Origin: Dictyophora rubrovolvata
Taxonomy: Eukaryota; Basidiomycota; Agaricomycetes; Phallales; Phallaceae
Length of the DNA: 64,000 nt
NCBI GenBank assembly: GCA_029959195.1
Contig: CP114118.1
Coordinates: forward strand, 2,232,001 to 2,296,000
Reading direction: 5' to 3'
The translations under genes were made by a program, and so were the position numbers. Each line of letters opens with the position of its first letter. Position 1 is the first letter of the stretch. Below, piece by piece: positions 49,037-61,031 of the stretch. Below the pieces are notes generated by a model. That model saw only the letters and a program-made list of their open reading frames with translations. It was not told where the DNA came from and ran no database searches.

Positions 49037-50471
49037 TTATAGTCGAGCGGAATTTGGGAAAAATGGGGATGGTAAAGGAGAACCTCTGGCGATCGACGTC
49101 AGGCAATGCGCCACGGCATGCGAAGTAGTCCTTGGATTTTCAATTGGTGCCTAAAAAGACGATATCTTGTGTTTAAACAACCATAACATTAAGATGAGCA
49201 GGTATATGCGGACGTACAAAGTGTCCAACGGCTGGCATCCAAGTGACAGAGGCCATAATTCGACCCTGAGACTTGTCTACTATGTTCTCTCTAATTTCGT
49301 TATTCCTGTTTTTTTTTTTCAAGTTGTGATTTAGATATAAATATATTATGATGTAAAGGGGAATTGAGAACTTACGGAGAGAGATCCAGAAATTGCGAGA
49401 AAATGGTGTGAACTGGCATCTGAGCGCAGACGAGTTTCAATACATTGAGAACTTCGTCTTGCTCCGAGACGCTATAACAAGCCGCTTCCTGAGCTCCGTT
49501 ACAATTTAAAGAAACCGATCGGTTGCTGTTATGTCGCAACCCGAATTGCTAACAAAGACAACCAGAAGAAAGCTCAGTGATAGGGAAAGGAAACGAAGAA
49601 AAATGAGATAACTGACTTGGAAAAGGGCAACACAACGAGGATCCCATTTTTGCTGCTGTTTTTCAATCCACATATTCGCTTCTTCTTTAGAAGACCATGT
49701 ATCTCGCCTTCGTTTGGCCTTCGCCGCCAACATACTATTAAAATGATTATACTTGGCATCTAACTGGGCTGATATGATAGGAGGTTCGAGTAAAATTAAG
49801 GCGGAAAACGGCGACTGTTGATATGTTTGGTACCATTTATTAGCAGCCCATATTCTTTGAGCATATATCCACCAATGAGCCGGCTTGTCAGAATTACAAG
49901 AAGAAATAAAGAATGGACTCACAGCGGGGCTGATCCAGCAGAATGACCGACACCAACGATTCTAGAGTAACAAACGTCGAGTAAGCCACTTTCGAGGAAA
50001 GCTACGACCGCTCGAGCATAATCTCTATAGGCTAGATGTTCATTAGTCATATTGTACCCGAAAGAATCCAACTATTCACTTAGCAAGACACCTGAATTAG
50101 TTAATCGATCGTTGAGGTGCGAGCTCTCTCCGTGGTTCGGACTATCAATAGCCCAAGCTTCGCGAATACGAAAGGGACTACCGGGCTGAAGTTGGTGGTC
50201 GAATAGTCGTGTGAGGGTGGGCTCCCAAAGCTCTTTGTCTGTGAACAGCGGTTAAGAAGGGGGGGACGAGGATACGAATTATAAGAGATGCGTATGTACG
50301 GAATGTTACTCCATGAGTGAGCACTAGAGAGATGCCGTTTCGTGCGGAGTGAGGTACGAGAGGAGACTGGAGGCGGGGAGTATATTTTTTCACTGCAACG
50401 AAAACACTTGGTCGATTGTTCGTTCCGTGAACGGGAATAATAAATCTTTCAACGAGGAGTGTTGTAGACAT
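49037..50471 (-). CDS. Alpha/beta hydrolase with PTS1-like C-terminus (possible Lpx1-type peroxisomal lipase)
   Basis: Serine hydrolase. The ATG at 50471 opens MSTTLLVERFIIPVHGTN, then LVLTHGVTFHKELWEPTLTR (the HG oxyanion region joined across an intron with a GTACAT donor), REAWAIDSPNHGESSHLNDR, and GVGHSAGSAAV, the nucleophile elbow G-x-S-x-G. The cap region ALILLEPPIISAQ and RRRDTWSSKEEANMWIEKQQ follows, then NIVDKSQGRIMASVTW-MPAVGHF, which supplies the catalytic His. The final exon runs APIENPRTTSHAVAHCLTSI..FFPNSARL. The last residues ARL fit the PTS1 pattern [SAC]-[KRH]-[LM], and yeast Lpx1 is a peroxisomal lipase of this fold. Substrate not known. Confidence 0.8.
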
Positions 50472-51670
50472 TGAGAAAAGAGGGATGTTTGAAGCAATCA
50501 ACTTGGGACGGGGTTTATATATCGCGATCATATCATTCTATTTTTTAGAATTCGAGGGGTAAATAACTTGACAACTCAAAGCCAGAGTCAGACCTTCAAC
50601 GAGCTGTGCCTTCAGGTACGAATAAATTACTGATTTCATAAAATGACATGAAGTCGATACGCCGCACCGCATTACATCTGACGTACAACCATATTCCTAT
50701 TCCGATTAAACATCTGGCCCGTTTATATCTGACCCATTTATTTATTTATTTAGATAGATAGATATGTGAACAGCCAATGGTGAAAAGGATACTTGATGTT
50801 AGCGTAAAGAGACAATCGTTTTACATATAGTGCATTCTCACCGGATCAAGATAACATGTTGGGATTTTTGTCTACTTGTGCCTTAATGACCTTGTTAAGA
50901 CGGAAGCCGTATTCAGGTTTTGCTTGTGGCTTCAAGAGCCCGCTTCCAAAAGGGCAGAAAGCCTGAAGGGCCAGCTTGATATGGGAAATTTCTCGATGTC
51001 GACCGGCTCCGGCTTTGGATGTTCTCCTCATTTCTGGTATTTGCCATGAGAGCGGGCGTTCAAATAGGTACGTTAGGACGGGTCATGTGTCAATTCAATT
51101 CTAAAGTAGGGATTGGTGTATTTCGAACCGTTTACGGTCTTGGGGAATTATTTTTTCATGTTATTTTCTTTTTCATGAGCATCTTATTTAATGATGAATA
51201 AAAATGTACCAACGATGGAATGTAAAACTAATAATCAATCAAAAAGTTGTCAGACGGTATGGTCAAAAAGGAACCAAAGGATACAAATTGAATACCTTGA
51301 CTAAAGACACATACATAGTAGCGTGATGTCGGGAGAATGATGATTGCAAATTTCAATCATCATGCGCCGTGACCGTCCTCAATATATCAACAGAACATAT
51401 GACCAGCAATCGTAAGAAAGACCATTGGCTATGCCCTGAGCGCGTAGACGATAGATCTTGGAGCTAGTAGAATCATTCTGAGATGATCATGGAGTCCAAG
51501 GTTTTCCATCACATCACGTCTAGTCTGACAGAGTTAGAGTGTTGCGAAATCACATTTAGCACGACGGAACACGTCACGCTGGTTTCTCTGCTTGAGCTTG
51601 AAATGGGTATAGGATTATCGTGATGATACGGTGTTGGAAACTGGAGCGAAAATGTGAGTCGTATTATGTA
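50472..51670. other. Intergenic between divergent hydrolase and SWD2 genes
   Basis: 1,199 bases. A TTTA/GATA microsatellite-like stretch lies at 50735-50764. Two overlapping minus frames (50846-51031 and a 44-codon frame starting near 51051) could encode small proteins but have no recognisable motif. Nothing else recognised. Confidence 0.4.
50735..50764. repeat. (TTTA)n-(GATA)n simple repeat
   Basis: Four TTTA-type units run into three GATA-type units. Simple sequence in a noncoding region. Confidence 0.75.
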
Positions 51671-53258
51671 ATGGACTCTCGGCAATCATTTCCGAGCCGA
51701 ACTAGTCACGGTAGTTCCTCTGAGATGCCCGACACCAAAATGCCCAACAACAATACCACCAACAATGCGACGCCAGGACAATCAATAGCCCTTACATCAG
51801 AGATAATGGTATGATACGCTTTCACAAATGTTTTTGTTCGCATTGTTCTAAGCAAAAATCAAAACAAAAAGGGCAAGTTCAAACCGGCTAAAATTTACAA
51901 AAACGCCGTCGACCCAGCACCGGCAACTGGTTCACAGATGCGACCCACAGCACCGCCGCGACATATCACGTCAATTGCGTTTGATGATCGCGGTGAAACC
52001 TTGATCACCGCTGGAGAAGACGAGACCTTCAGGTTGTACAATTGCAAATCTGGCAAGTCAGTACTGTCCAGCTCTTTCCTCAAGGATCGTAGTTGAATTG
52101 ACGGCCCTTTTCTCTCTTTTAAATACCAAACAAGGCCTGTCAAAACGCTCCACTCAAAAAAATATGGCGTAGATATTCCCAGGTTTACACATAAAAGTAC
52201 GACAATAGTCTACGCATCCACAAAGGAGGACGATACAATTCGGTATCATTCTTTGCATGATAATAAATACCTCCAGTATTTCAAAGGTCACAAGAAAAGG
52301 TTTAGTTCTGTTGCCTTTGAGAACGCGATTCTTTGTTGAGATTTCGGATGTTTTTAGAGTCATTTCGTTAGAAGTCTCCCCCGTTGATGACGGATTCATG
52401 TCCGGTTCACTAGATGGAACAGTTCGTTTATGGGATCTTCGAACACCCCACTGCAGGGTATGGTATCTCGGCATTCTTATTTGTCATCATTATACCTTAC
52501 ACGACCTAACAGGGCCTTTTGAACCTTCCTTCACCTTCGACCCCTCTTGTAGCGTATGATAATTCTGGAGTTGTTTTCGCGATCGGTCTGAATTACTTTT
52601 GCCGCATACTTTTATATGATATGGCCAACTTCGATAAGGATCCATTTCTTACAATTCATTTGGATGATCCTACACTCGCAAAAGTAACATTCCCACCCCG
52701 CATACCATTCATGACTACGCTTTCTTTTAGTTCAAACGGGAAATTTATTTTAGTAGGGACATCGACGAATGCCCATTACATTATCGACTCCTTCGAAGGA
52801 GTTCTGACAGCAAAATTAGTTGGTCATGTAGGGTTAGAGCGTGGAAAGATTGGACGAGAGACAAATCCCCAACCGTCAAAAGGGATAAGCGGGAACGAAG
52901 TTAGTTGGACGCCGGACTCCAAGTTTATTGTGGGCGGTAGCCAAGATGGCAAAATACTTGTCTGGGACTGTGTTGGGTTTATGACTGAGAGTGGAGATGC
53001 CAAACCAATCAAGAAAGGGCAAGATCCAATATTGATCCAGCCAGTCCATGTATTGGAAGGCCACCCCGGTCCGAGCCGTTGCGTCCAGTTTAATCCCAGG
53101 TGGGCTATGCTGGCCTCGGCCGGAGCAGAAATGGTATTACGGTCGTGTTGAAATGATTCTTTTTTCTGATAATCGTCGTTTAGGCTTTCTGGCTTCCAGA
53201 TCAATCTAATGATGCCGAAGAGAGCAAAACAGACGGGAAAAAGAAGGCTGTACCCTGA
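51671..53258 (+). CDS. SWD2: COMPASS WD40 subunit Swd2 (WDR82-like)
   Basis: WD40 subunit of the Set1/COMPASS H3K4 methyltransferase and, in yeast, of the mRNA cleavage factor. Start taken as ATG at 51671 ([14 protein letters not shown]); the ATG at 51725 is possible. WD blocks: [180 protein letters not shown]. The HSKKYG and [13 protein letters not shown] blocks are characteristic of Swd2. It ends TDGKKKAVP, stop at 53256-53258. Convergent with VPS71, 91 bases apart. Confidence 0.87.
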
Positions 53259-53349
53259 CGTCGTTTGTTTCGTGTACTTGAATGACCAGACTGAGCAGTA
53301 GGTTATCGTGCGCCATTCAAAAGATATTGAAATGTTGAATCACTAGCCA

Positions 53350-54008
53350 TCAAATAACTCTCTTCTCGCACCGAGTTTCGATATGCGTAGCCTGACAGGA
53401 TAGATCGCAGTATGGCATAGCACATTTTTGACACCTATACTTTCCCCAATAGCCGCAAACGGAACATAGCACTCGGGGAGGAAGTTTCGTTGGTGGTGCG
53501 ATGGCTGTTAGATAAGATGGCGTTCCTGTAGGGAGTGTTGAAAGGCCCTGGCAAGAGAACCATTAATACAACGGAAAATTCTCTAGAATTTAATTTACCG
53601 ATTCTTCAACCAGCTGTCGCAAATTTTTTTTATATAACAGAGCACCCCTGACATTCAACGTGGATTTGCGTTTGCCGCTTACACCTGGGCCTGGTCTGCG
53701 ATCCGAGATGATATCCCGCGCACGTCCTTTAGCTACACCCAATTCACCAGTGTCGTCTTCTCCTGTTATTCCAGGCTCGGCATAATTTGATCTCTATAAA
53801 GTATCAAACTGAAGTTACATCGCGAGTCCCAATCGTTGTTTACATACTTCGAGCTCGTCAAGATGTCGTTTCGTCCGTTTAGCAATCAGCTCGGCAGATA
53901 ATGTTTGAGTTTGTAACTGCCTTTCAGCTGTGAAAACAAATAAAAAATTAATATGTCCAAAATTGGAAAATAAACGAGCAACCGACGCTGTTTCTTTCGA
54001 GGTGGCAT
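53350..54008 (-). CDS. VPS71: HIT-type zinc finger protein Vps71/ZNHIT1 (SWR1 complex)
   Basis: Subunit of the SWR1 complex that exchanges H2A for H2A.Z. The start MPPRKKQRR at 54008 is followed by an intron, then ERQLQTQTLSAELIAKRTKR and HLDELE; next exon RSNYAEPGITGEDDTGELGV, GRARDIISDRRPGPGVSGKR and KKNLRQLVEESG; last part PPTKLPPRVLCSVCGYWGKY. The HIT zinc finger is intact: CSVCGYWGKYRCQKCAMPYC, then DLSCQATHIETRC. It stops VI* at 53350-53352. Length about 160 residues, as in fungal Vps71. Shares a 142-base divergent promoter with the TRAP-alpha-like gene. Confidence 0.86.
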
Positions 54009-54150
54009 TGATTGTGTAATAATATTTTTCTCTCCCAACAACAAGTGGGGTGAATTGATGATGATGATGGCACAAATCGACTTTTGACGGAGTTTGAAAG
54101 TCAAAAATCCTTCTGTGCTGGCAAAGTAGCTATTGAAACGTTCTAAAACT
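54009..54150. promoter_or_regulatory. 142-base divergent promoter, VPS71 / TRAP-alpha-like
   Basis: The shortest head-to-head spacing in the window. It must hold both 5' UTRs and core promoters. No TATA box is evident. Shared regulation is inferred. Confidence 0.45.
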
Positions 54151-55356
54151 ATGCGGCTCGTCAGCATCGGTCTTGTGCTCGGTTTACTTTCTGCCGTTCT
54201 TGGTGGTGAGATTTTAAAGTGTTTTATGCAAAAGAAAAAAGATAATAACACAGACTTTGTGTTTATGTATAGCTGACGTGGTCCGCGACGAAGACGACAT
54301 TGAATCATCCGAACTTATTATAACTGCTCATTTTCCAGATACCAACCCGTTCCATCGCAAGTTTTGATATTTGAATATATATTTATTTCCAAATTTATGC
54401 CATTTCGCAGATGTCGTAAATGGCCAGACCAACAGTTTGTTTCTCATCGTAGACAACAAGTCTGCAGCCAATGCCACGCTCAAGTCCGTATCTGGGTCGC
54501 TCCATCATCCTCAAACGCAAGCCTTAATTAAGAATGTACGCGCAAGAATTCGATTGCTCAGACTTACTCAATTGCATCTTTATGCAGCTCACTACTATGC
54601 CCACTCCCCTTCTCTCGATAGCTGGCACCAAATTTAGCATTCCTTATGCGTTTCATAGCGAGTAGGACTCAGCTTTTATTGGTTTATTAACTTCTCGTCT
54701 AACGCTTATTTAGATTGAAGGTTCGAATTCTTGATATGTTATCTGGTTTACGATGTTTACCATATATAACTGCAGCCTGGCGATTATGATCTTCACATTT
54801 GGGTTGATCATAGTTTAGACGTGAGCATTCTTGTTAAGCCACATGGAAGATACATTTAAATGTTATTTTAACACATAGGGTACAGCTTTTGAGCGCACAA
54901 CAGCATACGAAGGCAAAATCACGATCGTTGAACCCGAAGCGTCATTCTTTGATATTAAAATGTAAGGACTTTTTTTTACCTCATAAAGCAATCTTTTTTT
55001 AAAAAAATATTCAAATCTGGAGGATTATCACATACCTTGTCACCGGTGCTGTCTTGGCAGCTGGAGGATACTATGCCATCCTTTCTTTCGTCCCAACTCT
55101 CGTGAAGCCTAAAAAGAAACGTGTTGTCAAAGAAAACATTAGTGCTCCGTCGTCAACTACTGTGACCACTAGCAGCGGCGCAACATATCAGGAGGAATGG
55201 ATCCCAGAACATCATCTTAAGGCTGCTGGACGCCGAGGAGGAAAGAAGGCTAACTCTGAAGGAGCTTTGAGCAGCGGTGACGAAAAATCTCCCTCCAGCG
55301 GCGGTGAAGATGGTGCCGCGACTTCTCGCAAATCCAGGCGAGGCAAAAAATCCTAA
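54151..55356 (+). CDS. Translocon-associated protein alpha-like ER membrane protein
   Basis: ER membrane protein related to TRAP-alpha (SSR1) and yeast Irc22. Start MRLVSIGLVLGLLSAVLG-A at 54151 is a signal peptide. Lumenal part: DVVRDEDDIESSELIITAHF, NPFHHVVNGQTNSLFLIVDN, LKSVSGSLHHPQTQALIKN, LLSIAGTKFSIPYAFHSE, GDYDLHIWVDH-type exon, FERTTAYEGKITIVEPEASF. The membrane helix is IITYLVTGAVLAAGGYYAIL. The cytosolic tail is Lys-rich with GATYQEEWIPEHHLKAAGRR, the conserved family tail, ending RRGKKS. The second intron (54357-54410) needs a GC donor; joining there gives the family motif NPF-H-VVNG. Length about 260 residues. Confidence 0.85.
54357..54410 (+). other. GC-AG intron in the TRAP-alpha-like gene
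   Basis: 54 bases, starting GCAAGT and ending TTCGCAG. Joining 54356 to 54411 gives NPFHHVVNG in frame. The GT donor three bases further on (GTTTTG) puts the downstream exon out of frame. Confidence 0.75.
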
Positions 55357-55572
55357 ATTCCTGATATAATCGGGTATTTGAGTCGTTCGTTTTCGTAACC
55401 TACGTACGTAAAGAGAGGCGAAAAGTGGGTTCCTCATACCGTTAATATGGATCTATCCGCTTGTTCAGTTTGATTTATTATATATTGGTCTTCGGACGTT
55501 GTCCAAATGGATATAACATGAATCAGACCGTTCTATATCCAAAAAAAACGATGTACGACCATCCGTGTAATA

Positions 55573-58097
55573 TTATGCGAGTTCGCCGTAAACTAAGGCA
55601 CCGTCAACTATTGTGCTCGTCACCCGTGCGTTAAGGATCTGATTCTCTGGGACCGTCATAATATCGGTATCCAAGACAATAAAATCTGCACGTAATCCCT
55701 TTCTGATTGAACCAAACTCATTCTCACTGAATGCCGCGTATGCCGCATCATATGTCATGCCCTTCAACGCTTGTACCCGAGTAAGCTTTTCTTCGGGGTG
55801 CCTTGTAGAAATATTAATGATAAGTGTCATGATATTGCAAAGAGCGGACTTAATTTTTACCATCCATTGGGACCATGTGGTGAAGATCCATCAGGGGCCA
55901 GCCTTGTAACAGCGGCATAAAATCCCTTTAAGGGATCAATACTTTCAATCGGGAAGTCAGATCCAATAGGTAAAATGTTTCCCCATGATTTTCTACGGGA
56001 AAAAAGAGAGGGTAAATTTGGTGTAATTTGATTCGATTGAGAGTGTACTACGAACTGAAGTAAAGTCTGATATGCATATGCGCCTTTCATACGCTTGGAA
56101 CCAATTCTAAGTTCAGCAAAAGACATGTCACTCGTGGCATGGGTGGGTTGAACGCTGGGTATAACTTGTGAAAAAGTCAGTTTATTTGATATAAAAAGGA
56201 CAAATAGAGTAGATCCCACCCCCTAGTTTTCCTAGCCTGTCTAGATCAGATGGCCGCAAGATCTATGAAAGTATTACTTAAATACATTAGTATAATACAG
56301 TCTAATCAATACCTGTGCGTGTTCAATCCTGGGACGTACGACACTGGCATTATAGGTTCGAAGAACATCCTCAAAGATATCCAAAGCATTTGCATTGGCT
56401 TGGTCACCAATGCAATGGATATTCTAATCACATTTATTACAATAGATGATAAATCGCGCTAGACAAAACACATACAACTTGCCATCCGTCTTTAAAAAAC
56501 TTGTGTATCTGGGCAGAAAGCGCTTCGGGAGGAGTAAGGAGAAGACCCTTCTCGTTAGGACTATCCGAGTACGGCTCGATCATTGCAGCTCCCCAAGAGC
56601 CAAGTGCGCCGTCTGAAACAAGTTTGATACTCCTGACAGTTAGTCGTCCATTACCGTAATTCTCCAGTCGAGGAATTTTATCTCCCCAATACTCGGAGCT
56701 CGGGATACGGCCCATGACATACAAGCGAATAGGGAGCATGTTTTCGTCGGCCATACTGTATAGGAAAGAATATTAACGAAATGTAGTCGCGCGGTAGGTG
56801 AAGCAATACTTTTGGAAAAAAAGGATCTGTTTAGGACTGGTGCCGGCATCATGGATAGAAGTAAGACCATGGGCAACAGCATCTTTCATTGTTGTTTCAA
56901 AGTAACGCTTCATGGTATTAGTCGACCATTCAGGAGATGGAATAAGTTTTCGAGCATTATCCACAAATATTCCTGAAAAAAAAATGTAAGGACCTGAATA
57001 AAATCTACAGTCACGAATAAAAACCTGTTGGGTTGCCATCCTCATCCCGGACTATATTTCCTCCTTCGACAGTTTCTGGGAGACCTCCCATATACTTACG
57101 ATTGTCAAATACCGCTCAAGAATACATGCAAGCACTACCTTTAGCACTTTAGTAGAAACCCAACTCGCATGTCCATCGATTCGAGTCAAGACGATAGGCC
57201 GACCTTTCAGTATCGGGTCCTCATCTAAATCAGCCTAGTCATTTAAGCGGTTGTTTATATATATAAGTTAACTTGCTAGAATGACAGGAGAGCTCACCGC
57301 TGTTGGGAAGTGACCATCAGAAGACCATAAGTTTTGATTCCACCCGAAACCTTCGACCCAAACATCGGTGTCGTTCTTAATGTCTGGGTTATTTTCAATA
57401 AATGATCGTACCCTACGAACGATCTCTAGTAATTTGACTTTGACTGAGAACTTATTGGTGAATGGCGATGAATGACAAGAACCTGTAATGGAGCCAGAAC
57501 CTTCCAAGTTCAGTTGTTGCTTGAAGCCGTATTCCAGAATGTGGCCGTGAGGATCTTATCTAATGTAGTCAATATTAGCATATAATATAAAAGACAGCTT
57601 ATGACCTGCGAAGCCTGGAACAAGAATGGAACCCTGTCCAAGATGATAAACATCTAAACCTTGCTTAATGCTTCTGAAGGGGTTTGCGATTGTACTGAAG
57701 AAGTCTTTAACACTACGTCGTTCGGATATCTCCACTACACCCAACAGAGAGTTAAAAACCATGAAGTGGTGTAGGTTGATTTCAGAGGCATACGGAGAGA
57801 GCCGGTGTCTGCAATTCGACCGTTCGATACTACACAACACTCCACCTTTGGATTACTTTCATCGACCGTGTAAATGTTCTGTTCTTTGGAACATATAGCG
57901 TAAGAGCTTGGCAGTGAGCTACGGTCGTATTTGGCACGAGAAATAAAAAATGCAGCTGATGAAAGAAGCAGGGTAAGCCCGATGATCCCAATGGAAAAGC
58001 CGGAATTATGTCTATATTCCGATGACGAAGGAACGTTGGTGGTTTCCTTGTTTCTAGGGTCTGTACTCGATCCTTTCCGAGCAGGTGACTTTGACAT
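55573..58097 (-). CDS. Membrane-anchored amidohydrolase (YtcJ-like, amidohydrolase 3 family)
   Basis: Metal-dependent hydrolase of the amidohydrolase superfamily. The start MSKSPARKGSSTDPRNKETT at 58097 leads to a single membrane helix, SGFSIGIIGLTLLLSSAAFF, then the catalytic part outside or in the ER lumen. Blocks recognised: YAICSKEQNIYTVDESNPKV, GRIADTGSL, VWVEGFGWNQNLWSSDGHFP, IFVDNARKLIPS, FETTMKDAVAHGLTSIHDAG, MADENMLPIRLYVMGRIPSS, LTVRSIKLVSDGALGSWGAA, NIHCIGDQANANALDIFEDV (metal-binding His), HATSDMSFAEL, GSDFPIESIDPLKGFYAAVT, VQALKGMTYDAAYAAFSENE and GLRADFIVLDTDIMTVPENQ. It ends GALVYGELA. Many introns. Substrate unknown; YtcJ relatives include exoenzyme-type amidases. Convergent with the TRAP-alpha-like gene. 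Confidence 0.85.
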
Positions 58098-58838
58098 TTT
58101 TTAATGCAGAGATAGCTGAAAGACTAGTAAGATCAAACACCTCGTGTTATTAGCCTAGTGCCAGATTAGGAAGTTTGTCCCAACCGTCCAAGTCGCTTGA
58201 AGTTGTCCGAATAAAACTCCGTCTGTCGCCAGCTTTTGTCTCTCGCGCACCTTTTACGTTATATATTTCTCTTGCTCTTTAATTTGAAAGGTGTTGGAGA
58301 AGAGACAGAAGGTGCCAGCTTTGGTCTGGAGGTTTATTAGGTGCGCCCATTCAAATTCAATTTGTATTTAACCCCTTTAGACCTCGGTTTAGGGTTTCTT
58401 CAGCTATTTCTCTCAAAAATGTGCTACATATCTTCTAATTGTCTCGCAATATAACACCTTGTCCAAATTATAAGCCAACTTGTCTTCAGTTCATGGAGTC
58501 CAAAAGGACAGCAAAATGCAAAACTCCTGCACTTAACTCCGGAAATAATGGTGATAGAGCTCTCGTTTTCGCTTACTCATTTAGCCTCTACTTATGAGAA
58601 TGTTTTTGTAAATTTAATTTCAATCTTCCTGGGTTAGTAAGTCATGCGGCTGTTTTGACATAGTAAGTACACAAGACAGATTGTTTTTTTTATATAAATC
58701 CCTGAAAATTGAGCTTGGTAATCCTTTGTAAGCTTTTATGGAAGATTTATGTCATTGACGTCTCCAGCTTGTGCGGCTGGATTGCTTGCGCCGAAACTAA
58801 GCTCCAAGCCAACTCCACGCTGCCTTCTAATTGACGCC

Positions 58839-58855
58839 GTGACGTGACGTGACGC
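58839..58855. promoter_or_regulatory. Tandem GTGAC repeat in the homocitrate synthase promoter
   Basis: GTGACGTGACGTGACGC: three GTGAC units in a row, containing CRE-like TGACGTGA. About 120-135 bases before the ATG. Could bind bZIP factors; inference. Confidence 0.35.
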
Positions 58856-58909
58856 CAAAACTTAATAGCTTAAAAGAAGTGCTCAAAAGGACTTTTCACT
58901 GCAGAAAGG

Positions 58910-58916
58910 TGACTCA
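58910..58916 (+). promoter_or_regulatory. TGACTCA general amino-acid control site
   Basis: Exact TGACTCA, the Gcn4/CpcA/Cpc1 binding site, 58 bases before the homocitrate synthase ATG. Lysine pathway genes are known targets of this control in fungi. Confidence 0.6.
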
Positions 58917-58932
58917 GACCCTCCCAAACTAG

Positions 58933-60782
<1,850 letters not shown>

Positions 60783-61031
60783 GGATATAATGGCATTAGA
60801 TCTGACACAGCATAACATTTTCATTCTTGATTTTCAAAAATGCTCCATATCTGTGATATATATATGCATAGAGCGCAAAAACAAGTTGTAATTTTCATAA
60901 GAAATAAAATATTACTTTTCTGCATACACTGGTATTATATTATGTTTACTTATACAGAGTATTATGTCCTTGCTACTATGCTAGTTTGAAAAATGCCGAA
61001 ATGAAATGCGCAAAAAAAAAAAACCAGAGTT

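Noticed and set aside
50846-51051. Two overlapping small minus-strand frames (61 and 44 codons)
   Set aside because: Two frames open over the same stretch with no motif; cannot choose, so not called.
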